From positions 62,001 to 126,000 of the forward strand of contig JAKSGN010000005.1 of the NCBI GenBank assembly GCA_024180945.1: 64,000 nucleotides of DNA, given 5' to 3'. Below, piece after piece: positions 44,101-56,100 of this stretch; positions within the stretch are counted from its first letter, which is position 1, and each line of letters opens with the position of its first letter. Source of the stretch: Macrophomina tecta (taxonomy: Eukaryota > Ascomycota > Dothideomycetes > Botryosphaeriales > Botryosphaeriaceae). Both the position numbers and the translations under genes were made by a program. The notes under the pieces are model-generated. The model made no database searches. It was not told the DNA's origin and worked only from the letters and a program-made list of their open reading frames with translations.

Positions 44101-47100
44101 AGATTACGAAACGAAACGTCAGGAATATAAATAATAGTACGAAAGTAAATTAGTTTCGAAAGCCTAAATAACGCTAGCGGAACTAGGACCTTCTAGTCCG
44201 GTTATAATAAGGACGGAGATACTAGGAGCGTTCGTGGAAATGATACGAGTACTATAGAAATCTTACTCTACCGCTTAGACTCTCTAGAAGAGAGCATAGC
44301 CTTAGGAAGTTATTAAGTTATCGCCATCTACGACTTCCCAGACATCGGAACGATATACTAGCCGGGTAAGTTAGGAACTAGAGAACCAGGACTAGTTACC
44401 TTAGCGCCCTCGGTCGAGAGAACCGAGTGCGCCGGCTCTGAGGAGATTCCGGTAGTACTAAGGGGTAAAGTCGAAACTATTAGTACTTATGCCTATCTAA
44501 TCCCAAACGCCGGAAGGGTTTCTAGAAGAACCGGCGCTAGAGCTCGGTATAAGTAATTCTTTCCCCGAAGAATTACGCCCTAGAGGAGAAAAGGAGTGAT
44601 TCCCCCCGAGAAATCCCTAACGTACTAAGAGTTAGCGCTTATATACTAAGTATAAAGTGGAACTACTTTTGTTGAATTAGAGACGCTAATATGAGACTAA
44701 AGAAGCGGTATATAGGTCTACTTCGCGAGATAAAGGTATAGGAAGAAGACTCCGACGTAATAGCTATTATGAATACGAAGCCCCTTTCCTATAGCCCCAA
44801 CCGGAAAACTCCTAAGCCGCATAGTAAGGTTAATCTTTAGACGCAATACTAATGGAGAGGATTACTAAGGTAGTAAGATAGATCATTAACGAAGAGATTA
44901 TATCGGCGAAGAGAAGAGATCGTAAAGCACGTACCGGGCTTATTAAATAGCCGTTACGGAACGACCGTTTCTCGGCTAGCGTTAATACTGGGCTAATAAT
45001 GTAACGTCGCCCGACCACTATTAGCTAACGATAACTAGAGGATAACGATTTCTCTAGCTTATTCTTCGGAACGGAAAATAGTAACCACGATCGCTTTCTC
45101 GGAAGGGACCGGCGTACGAATCGAAGGCTATTCCGCCGCTTAAGAAGGGACTCCGCCTTGTTAGATTTAAAAGACTAGAGACCACGGGCAAAAGAGAAAC
45201 ATCGGCGAACCCTATACGACGATCTAAAAGTAGACTTTAAAGATAAAGGCCTACTAAAGTACGATAAAGATAAGTTTAAACTAGACGAAGTCGGTTACTT
45301 CGACCCGAATCTTAAAACTACGGGTGAGGACGACGAAGATTTAGTTAAGAAGAACGGTAAACTCTACTATAGAAACGTTCGTTAGTTTATCGAGACGGTT
45401 AAATACTAGCTATACTCTAAAATAGGATCCTTAGTTAGGCGAAGCCTTTAGTAATACCTAAGAGGGACCGCTTAAGCGTAGTATATGGCTTAGCTATCTA
45501 AAACGGAACGTGATTACCTAAGAGGTGGAAGAAGAATTAACTATTAGAAAGAGAAACTAATTAAACGCTTTAAGAAGCGCCCTTCGGAAGTATAAAGAGA
45601 GCTCTAAAGAAAGTACTACGGACTATAAAAAGTAAGGGAAGAGCGTGCGATCGGGAGATTTATTATAGATTACGTTCGGTTGGCTTAAGACGCCGGAATT
45701 ACCCTAATTAAAAGTTAGCTTCTCCAAGCGCACGAGAGGATTAATATAGAACTCCGCCGCGACCTTAAACTACTAATAGGATTAACTACCATAGATGCCT
45801 ACATCTATAAGGCCGAGGAAAAGGTAACTCTTTAGAGAGACCTAATCCGCGAAGAGGAAAGACGAGACCGTAGGCGTAATTGGAATAATTTAAGAAATAT
45901 AGCGCGTTACGACAACGATAATAGGCGAGATCGAGACTATAATCGTGATCGCGACCGGAATAGAAACCGGTATAGAGACCGGTATTAGAATACTAACCGC
46001 GACCGTGATCGTGACTAAGACCGCGACCGAAACCGAAACCGAGATCGCGATCGAGAAAGGGAGTAAAATCGCTACCGTAATCGCGATAGAAAATAAGACC
46101 GAGATAAGGATAAGAACCGTAATTGTACTAGAGATTAAGACCGAAGAGCTAAGAAGAACGAGAAGGATCGTAGTACGGATTCTAAAAAGAAGGCCTACGC
46201 GTATAAGGTAGAATCGGAAATAGACTCCGAAGCCGAAATTATAAGAGAGTTATCTACTGAAGAAGAACCCGAAAGAGACACGGAGAAATCTGACTCGTCG
46301 ATATATATTAGATTTCTTAGGACTATCCCGTCTCTAGTAATCCTATCTACTAACTTTATAATACCGGAATTAGACTCTACTAAAGATAATAAGAAACCGT
46401 TAAGACTACTACCTAAGCTATAAGGGATAATAAAGAAAGACGAATACTAATACTTAATATACGGATCTACTTGGCCGATAAGGAATAAGTTATATACTTA
46501 TATTAGAGAAGAGCATTCTAACCCGAAAAAGACAAGGCCCGTCGCTAAAGGCTTAGTTAATTTAACTAATATTAAGAAGCCCGATACCACTCTAAGACTA
46601 GATTAAGCCCTAGCGGAGATTATGAAAACCGTATAATTAATAGCTAGAATAGAACTAGACACTAGAAAGGCCTATAGGAGTTAGTTATACGCGGTAGCGT
46701 AAGTACGTCTCGGTAATAGCGATAAGAAGGTCGAATCTATGGCGGACATAGACTATACGATATTCGTTACCGATAAATAGTTTCTCGAAAACTCGGGAGC
46801 GAGTTACTAAATCCTAACTATAGAACGAAGCATTAGAGTCGAAGGATTCTAAGGTAATTAGGCGCTATATAATTAGTACGTTCTAATGCGCTTTACTTTC
46901 CGCGCATGGAAGAATGGAACGTGGGTAAATATGATATTTACTAGAGAAATTTATATCGTTTCGGACTACTATAACACGCTCCTCTTGGGAATGGACGTAA
47001 TCGGCCCTAAGGGTATCGTAATCGACTCTACGCGAAGCTGCTTACGCTTAACGCACTGCCAGAATGTAGAAGTACCTATAGAAATTAAAAATCGCTCTAA

Positions 47101-50100
47101 AGGAATAATTAAAGAAATAAAGGCGAGAGCGGCGGAAGATATAGTAATTCCACTACTATCTCTAACGCCGGTAATGGTGAAATTCACGAAAGCCCTCCCT
47201 AAGCAACGGGATTTCGAATTCATCCCGCGGTACGGAGAGCGTAGAAGCAAGAATTAAGCCTAGTTATTAGTATACGCGTATATCGTCGATGCCGAAACGA
47301 AAGCCGTGTGGCTAAGAAATGACAGTTAGGAACCGGTATAAGTACTAAAAAATAAGCCTCTCGGCACTATAACCGATAGACAAGTAACACGATTATACGA
47401 CGTCGAAAGCCACAACCACGGTATAGTAGTACTAGATGCCGACGTAATCCCCCTAGAAATAGAAACTCACCTTAAGAACGGGATTACTATCTACGGTAAT
47501 TAAGAGACGGTAAGGAAATACTATAAGGTAATAAAGAAATATCTAGATCTCTAGAATGAGAAGTTAGCTTACGTCCGCGTTCTAGAAGAAGAATATATGC
47601 CTATCCCTTTAAAGAAAAAGTGGGAAAACACGAAGCTTGCTACTAAGGTCTACCCACTTAGCGTTAGAGATAAAGAGGTGGTCGATAAAATCTTTAGCAG
47701 GCTATACGATTAAGGGAAGCTTAACTAGATAAGCGGCTATACTGTTTTCGGGTTCCTAGTCTTTGTAGTATGGAGATGGATCTTTAAAGATGATAAATAG
47801 GTAGAGAAGCTACGAGCGGTAGTCGACATCTGCGGCTTAAATAAAATATCCTAAAAGGATTTCTATTTCCTACCGAAACAAGACGATATTATCTCTGCAA
47901 TTAAGGGAAAGAAATTTATTATAGTCGTAGACGCGACGTCATTCTTCTACTAATAGAGAGTCCGGAAGGAGGATCGTTATAAGCTAATGGTAAATTCGCA
48001 TCGAGGCCAGGAATCGTTTAACGTAGCCTTAATAGGATATATTAACTTAGTCTAATACGTTTAGCGCTAGCTGGACACGATTCTAAGAGACTTTTAAGAA
48101 TTTTATCGCGCCTATATTAATGATATAACGACATTTAGCCGCACCCTAGAAGAGCACTTAGACTACCTAGATCGAGTTTTTAGCAAACTAGATAGCATGG
48201 GCATTAGCTTATCCCTAACTAAGAGTTTTATCGGATACCCATATACAACGCTCCTCGGACAAAGAGTGGACGCGTTTGGACTAGGTTCTACGCAAGAGAG
48301 AACCAAAGCGCTAGTAGAGATACCCTTCCTGGAAATGTTAAAGTAACTCGAATACTAGATCGGCGCTATAGGGTTCCTATAATCGAAAATCCCCTACTAC
48401 GCTATAATTATTAAACCTTTAACGAATTATAAGACCGCCTTATTAAGAGCGAGTCCAAAGAAAGGAAACGCTAGGAAGGCGTATACTAAGTAAACTAAGG
48501 TAATCCCGTTAGAGGATCGCATAGCGGCGTATAATGCGATAAGGGAATATCTAAAAGATCCTCTATGGCTTACACACCACGATTCTAATAGGCGGTTATA
48601 TGTCGATATCGATGCATCTAAGCAGGGAATCGGAGCGTTAGTATATTACGTTAAAGGTAACCCGGAGCCAGCAACGTAAGAAGGAAGGGTGCTACCCTAG
48701 CCTAATGAGAAGATCTAACTAATTCTATTTCTTTCTAGAGTATTAAAACTAGCGGAGACCCGGTACTGGCCGACGGAACTTAAAGTAGCAGGAATAGTAT
48801 AGACGCTACGAAAAATTAAGCACCTATTATATATAGAATTAGTAAAGGAGGCCTATTTCTTTACGAATTACTACGCAGCAACCTTTATCGCGTAGTATTA
48901 TAACTTATAAATGACCTTAGCCACCGATAAGATGAACCTAAAGCTAGTCATAGCTAGCTAGTATATTTCGTAATTTATAATAAAAGTATAGTATCGTCCC
49001 GGTAGAACCTACCTAGTACCCGATACTCTAAGCCGTCTAATTAAGAAGCGGGAAGAAACGAGTAACGAGAATAAGAATTTATTAGATCCCACGCCAATCT
49101 TTATAATTACCATAGTGGAAATGCCGGATAAGATAAAGGAGCGTATCGCTAAGAAATATCGTAAGAATACGCACTAGCGAAGGATATTAGAGATCCTAGA
49201 CAGAATAAGGGAAACAGATAAGAAGAATATATATAAAAGAAACGCGGAAGAACTAGAAAAGTTAGTGCAGGAATAAGCATAAGAGAAAACGGGAATGTAT
49301 TAAGAATATAAAACCCCGGAAGAGGCTCGATATATAGCACGAAACGACGAAGCGCCGCTAACTAAGAACGCGAGACCGGAAGTAGGGAGCAGCGACGAAG
49401 AAGGAGAGTAAGTAGATAATAAAATCGCGGAGGTAGTCGCGCTAGAGGAGGATTCGCTAATAGGAGACGCGTCGCGGCCGGACACGATAACGTAAAGAAG
49501 AAAGTGGAAACGCTAAAACTTTCTTCCGGACCTAACGGACGCCCCCCGGGCGGAATCGAAAAACACGGCCGAGACCGACGGCCTGAGAATACGAAGAAAG
49601 GCCGCGCAACGCTAAGCACGACTATATTAGCTTACGAGAACGCTTTATGCAGACGCTACGGAAAAGAACGAGAATCCAGAGGCTATATAGAGGTTGCAGT
49701 TCTTCCTAAGGAATAAAATAATCTACTATATAGATCTAGAGAACGGAAGGCACCGCCTTTACATCCCCTCTATAGTCGAAAAGGAGATATTCGAAATAGC
49801 ACATAATAAATAATATTATAGCGGATACTAGAGAACGTATAACTATATTAGGCCTACGATCTTCATTAAGAATATAATAAAGAAATTACAAGCGTACTTA
49901 GTATAGTGCTAGGAATACTAACTGTGTATAATAAAGCGCCACGCGCCGTACGGGGAACTCTATCTAATCTAGGATTCTTTTATTCTAAGAGAAGTCTAGA
50001 TAATGGATTTTATTACGAAAATACCGCCGATAAAGAACGCCTTCGATGCGCTCCTTACTATTACCTGTAAAGCCATAAAGGCCATCCTCTTAGTTAAAGG

Positions 50101-53100
50101 CAAGGAGGACTGGAGCGCCGAGGAATAGGCGGACTGATATATAAAGAAGATCGTCTTCTACGAGTAGGGACTCCCTAGGATCTATATTATAGACCGAGAT
50201 TTACGCTTTATTTCCCGCTTTTGGAAAAAAGCTTGTGAAGCGATAGGAATCGCACGCTATCTCACGACGGCGTATTATCCCCAAGCAGATAGCTAATTAG
50301 AAAGGAGTAATTAAACTGTGGAGATTATATTACGATACTACGTTATAGCAAATCCGGACCGCGAATAGACCGAGGCCCTTCCGCATCTCTAAGCCGTCCT
50401 TAATAACGCGGTGAGCGCTACTACTAGCTTCTCCCCAAACTAGATACTCTATAGTATAAATATTAAACTAGACCCTCTCTCGGCTCTTGCGGAAGTGCTA
50501 GAAGACGAAGCGCAGCTCCGTAACGCTATATGCCGAGAAGCGGAGGAGGTAATTAGTTTCGTAGCTATAAGTTAAAAAGTCCGCTACGATGCTAAATATA
50601 AGCCCCTCCATCTAAAGAAAGGAGATTTAGTGTTCGTAAAACTCTACTAAGGATATAAGATAAAAGAATACGCGGACCGAAAATTCTCTTACTAACGCTA
50701 AGGCCCTTTTAAAGTTAAGAGAATAATCGGGAATCTAGCCTACGAGTTGAAATTACCCGATATATAGAAGATTTATCCCGTCATCTCTATTGCGCAGCTC
50801 GAGCCAGCCCCTAAGGGTATAGATCCCTATAAAAGGAACTAGAAGTACTCTAAACCAGGACCCCTTATAGACTAGGATTAGCCTAATCCGCCGTACGAGA
50901 TCGAAAGACTTCTCGATAAAAGGGAAGTATAGGTCCGGGGCAAGACGAAACGGAAATACCTCGTGTAATAGAAGGGCTAGGGACCAGCCTATAATAGCTA
51001 GCTAGGGGAAGACGCATTGAAGTAAGTAAAGAAGCTCGTCTAAGACTTCGAAGTAAAGTATCCCATTGCCGCGCCTAATCGCCCGATTAGAGGCAGGCGC
51101 AGAACTAAATAGAAATAACTACGAATAGTATAGCAACGATGCTATAGGCCGGAATTATATTTCCCTATAGAAATCGAACCCTTGGTAGAAGCGTTAGTAA
51201 GAACGCTTACGTACCTTCTAGAATTACTACCCTAATGCTCGGACCGACGTAAATATTAAAATAAGATCTTTTCGCGCCAATACGCGTTCTTTTACCTAAA
51301 TAGATATAAACATAAAATTCCTCCCTTATAGATCTATAAACAACACGTATAAAGGATAAGCCTAATGGATTCTATAGCGGTAATCGCCACTTGCGAACGT
51401 CTACTAAGGATTGCTAACTATAGTCCTTTCTCCTCTTCCCTATAAACCAGCTCTATGACTTTTACACCTCGCGATTTTGTAGAGAATAGAATTGCTAACT
51501 CCTACGCTTTCTTTCTTTACCGGAGATACTAGTATACTAATATAAGCAACCGCTTTCCTAGCTTACTAGCCTTATTAGAGACGCTCCGTTTCCCTATTAC
51601 TTACTTAATTATTAATATAATCCGCGCCCGAAGGCCGGATTATTTTACGGCGGATAATCCTGTGAGCTTCCGTAACTTTGATAATATTCTATAGCTTCTC
51701 GCCGAGTATTTCGACTTCTAGCTCGCCCTAGACGAGACTATAATGGATAAGTAGCTTACGACCGCCCTCCCTTTCGAACTTCTAGCCGCGCGCGACGCTA
51801 TATATAGAACCTAGGAACGCTAAATCTCCTAAGTAATCACTGACCTTTCTACCGGGATTGGCGCTATTGCCTAAGAGGAGGCGATCGTCGAGGTAACTAT
51901 CGATATTCTTAAGTAATCTCCTACCCTAATCGCCCCCCTTAATCTTTACGAAACGATTGTACGGTCGATCGTGCGCCTTATTAACTACTATTACCTAGGC
52001 TTTCTTAACCCGGAAGACGGGTACTACGACCTAAGGTACTTTCTAGACTGTATTTGGTGAACCCTTGCCTCTAAAACCGATCTATAGGCGATCCTCGACT
52101 TCTATTGTAATAACGGAAGGTTCGCCCGCTTCCTCGAATTAACCGATTCTACGAATAACGATCTAGAACCGGTAGCTATCTGCGTTGGTTCTCTCGCCCT
52201 CGCTGAAACGATATTCCGGAACTACCTCTTTTAGTTACTACGCTCCTACGATCTTAAAGGATCGGTCTTAGCGGTGCTACTAGACAAAATTGCCTTATAA
52301 AATACCGGATTAGACGAATTTGACGAAGAGGAAGCCGAATCCCCCTAAGGACTTCTCTAAGACCCCCCTCACGGCACGTAGAGCAATATCCTGCCCGAAT
52401 AACCGACGGAATTACTAGTATTTACACGCTCGACCTCCCCTAATCCCGATATGGCGCCACTAAAGGCGATAGATAAGGAGATCTCCCCTTCCTCCTACCC
52501 CGCTAAGGAGAATATATAGCATTTCGGTAACGACTATTCGTAAGGAGTAGTGCGATGGGTAATGACGTAAAAGAAGGCGGCGGAATATAGGGAACTATAT
52601 TTAATAAAACTATACGACACTAATATAATCGTTACGACCAATAATCTCCCGCCCGAGAACGTTATTCTAAGTAGTAATTTGGCCTACTAGGTTATTCGTA
52701 TAGTGCTCTAAACTAGAATCATCCCGTTACGACATTTGTACGAGCTCTAGCCTAGAAATTTCACCACCATTAGCGGTTTCTTGGTCACGATGGAGCTTCT
52801 TAGAAAGCTAGCCCTTATTTAGCAATCCCCGGACGATATTAAGATAACCTTTAGTATATATAATAGCTACGTTTATATCGGCTCCGCAGGCTTTTAGTTA
52901 TTGATCGGATCGATAAATAAGAGCGCTATCTAGATGGCTAAGAAGGCTCGCCCCTAGTATAATTCTAGTTATAAGACCGCAGGACTATATAGCTATAATA
53001 ACTTCGATATACTATTCCTACCTGAGCTAGTTCGTAAGATTAATCTAGAGCGGTTTAACCCTTTTATTACTTATAAAACCGCTTATTAGAAGATCCTCGC

Positions 53101-56100
53101 TAGATATAAGAAAGAAGACTACCCCTTTAGACCCGATAAGAAGTCCCTAACACATCCGGATCGGCAAAGCTACTAGCAGGAAGTGCGTAAAATAGCAGCC
53201 CGCCCCGGTCTAACTAGGGATACGACGTCGCCGGAATACCCTACTAATATTATAGAACGCCTCTCCGCAATTAATGTTTCTCCACCCGATAAGGTTACTA
53301 TAGAGAAGCTAAGCGACGTCGTCGATATTAAGATACTAAAGAGGAGCAAGGTCTGCCGCGATAAGAATATCGCTATTATAGGAAAGCCGACGTATATGCT
53401 GAATTAATAAGTATGGAAGGACTTCCTTTAGGCCGCGGGAGCTACTATTTATAACGCGGTTTCCTTAACTATAAACTATCTTATTACCTACGATAATAGC
53501 GACTCTCCTAGTAGATCTCTTGTTAAGAGCGTAAAGAAATATAGGATTTATATTATAACCGAGAGGGCGTTTGTAGAGAAGTTGCGAAGGACTATAAAGA
53601 CTATAACCGTAAAGACGACCACCCGCCTCGAGAAGGAGAACCCCTCGGACCTAGATAACGACGATAAAGCGATAGAGACCCTAATACCGCCCCCGCGAAG
53701 AGAGACTAGATCTAAGATTAATAACGAGTCGGAAGAGCTTCTAAGAATAGGAGGAATCCTAGCTTCCGTTGGGTATCTAGAATTTATATACCGAGTTACC
53801 TTCTAATAAATCGCCTAAGCGACTAAAATTCTAGAGAGGGTTAAACAGACCACATTCGTGGCTATAAAAGTATAGATCGAGCGCTAGGAAGAGATGCTGG
53901 CATCTCTTACGAAATACGCAAGCCGAGTTACGAATATACTTACTTAGAATTATCTAAAGTATAATATCGAAGCCCTCCGTAACGGACTCGAGTTATAGAA
54001 GGACATCCTGTAGAATAGCTTCGATACTATAACTAAAGATCACGCCACGGGCACTCTTAACTTCGGCGTAGTAATTTCTAAGGTTACGAGAAAGACCTTC
54101 CCGGAAGACAGAATATAAGAGGCGTTATAATACTTTGCGGGTCGAAAGAATATTCCGCTAATCTAAGAGCTCCGAGCTCTAGAAGCTTGGTTTATATTCC
54201 TAGAGCGTTATAAGCACGCTATGTAACGCGATATCGACTAACGCACCGTAATTAGGCAGCGCTTCCACACCGACAAGAAGGAACGCCAGCCGGAGCCAGA
54301 GACACCTAGGAATAAGAAACGCTCGGTACCGCTAGAATTTTATTTACCCTAGGAGACACTAAAGAAAGCTAAGCCGGATGAAATCATCTCGATCTCCGAC
54401 GACGAACTTAAAGTAGGATCGCTAGCCGCTAGCGACCGTTCCCTCTTCCTTTAAGGGGAAAAACCCGTCCTAAGTATAACGATTAAACTGCCGATTTGGA
54501 AGAAGGGAATCCCCGCCCTACTACGAAGTATTCTCTTCGCCTTTTCTTTCTTATTAGCACCTTCTATAGACTAGTACGGCGATACGAAGGTCCAGGGTAC
54601 ACATAAAAAAAAAAAAAAAAAAAAAAAGTCCTTTTCTTTTTGGTTTTCGAGTCACAACGCTTTGGAAGAAGATAATAGATGGAAGGAGTAATACGAAGAG
54701 TTTGTTTTTTCTTTTCTTTTCTTTTATTTCTCTAGCTTTTTTTCCCTCTCTAATCAACTTTCCGCATCTGAGGACCATGATGGATTACGATCTATTAAAA
54801 TCCACCCGCCCAGATGTCAGGATGCGGTAGTTGGTGAGAAGGAGGTCGTTCCCCGGGGATGGTAGCGGCCTCGAGCCGCCCAGGAAAGGAAGGTAGTATA
54901 GCGTAGATAGATAGCCGCCGTCGGAAGGCGTTCTAATAATAATTAACTACTTTTATATATCTCGTTCCCGAAGTCCTATAAGGCCTTAATCCGTTTAGAA
55001 AGCGGATTCTAGCAATAATACTTCTAAAAGTCCACGCGGCTAAAGTTGCTATATATATATCCTATTCGGTAAATTATAGATCGCCGCGGACGCAGAGTCT
55101 AGCTTTAAATTTAATTAGATATTTCTTAGTATCGAGTTTATATTTAAAAACCTAGGTAAAAGGGATAACTTTCTTACTAGCTTATATAGTAACGTAATAC
55201 CTAACGAATCTCTAGGTTCTAATTTTAACGAGGTCTCTAACTTTAGTCTTAAGGGCTAGAATAAATCCTAAAGAAAATAGATGCTAAAGTATTTCCTTAA
55301 AAGTTTATAGTTTTAGTAGTAATTAATCTCTATAAAGCCTTAGTAAACTTTCTAAACTATTAATTACGGCTAAAAATATACTAAAATAGAAAGAATTTAG
55401 AATTTCTCGAATTTCGTTAAGGGCTACGATATAGGTGTCTTTTCGTTTCTTCTTTAGTTTCTTAAATAGATTCTCTAATAGTTAAGGGTTTAGATTTTAT
55501 ATACTACGTTTACTACTCTTACCCTCTTTAGGTATAATAGTATTCTCGGTAACTATACCTAATATCTCTACTCCTCGGGAAGCGACGTTTCCTAGGGCTA
55601 CTTTTAGTTATAGTAGAGTATCATACTAAGCTAGAAGAAGTTATAAAAGCCTTCTTATTAGTTAAACTTCTAGGTCTAGAAGTAATCCTTATAATTACCT
55701 ATGTTATTAACTAGCTATAATCGATAGGTCTAGTAATAGTAGCTATTAATTTCTTCTAGATTTCTCTTATTTAGGTCTTATATCCTATGTTACTTAAATA
55801 GTATAGCTAGCTTTAAAGTTACTATTCTTAGATTTAGCTTCATTAGTTTATTAGTTGACTAGATACTAAATTTTAAGTATTTAAATAATTTCTAAGGCTT
55901 TCTCTTAAAGGAGTTACGTAAGGTCTAGGTCCTCTAGTTAGTAGAATTCGTTCTTATTAAATTTAACGTCTCTAGTTCGAATAATCTTATATTAGCTTAG
56001 TATCTAGATTCGAAAGATATTAGTAGAGTCGTATCTAATAAGGTATTTAAAGTATACTTTTTTAGCGAGTTTCTAGCTTCGTAGAATCTCTTTTTTATGT

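Larger units (their letters stand above)
43155..55014 (+). mobile_element. 11.9-kb Ty3/Gypsy chromovirus nested in the Copia element, with an extra BRCT-containing region
   Basis: Direct 200-bp LTRs (43155-43354 and 54815-55014) flanked by ATAAT on both sides (43150-43154 and 55015-55019). One plus-strand reading frame (codons starting at coordinates equal to 2 modulo 3) can be followed from about 43900 to 54450 with only nonsense changes and no frameshift. It encodes gag, protease, RT, RNase H, integrase with GPY/F and a chromodomain, then ~1,030 additional codons. At 11.9 kb it is about twice the normal Gypsy size. It is less AT-rich than the surrounding Copia. No clear purine tract precedes the right LTR. 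Confidence 0.88.

Noticed and set aside
45945..46211. 88-codon frame rich in Thr/Ile/Glu
   Set aside because: An out-of-frame shadow of the Arg/Asp-rich gag tract.
54554..54778. 74-codon minus-strand frame with a poly-Phe run
   Set aside because: Generated by the poly(A) run on the opposite strand.
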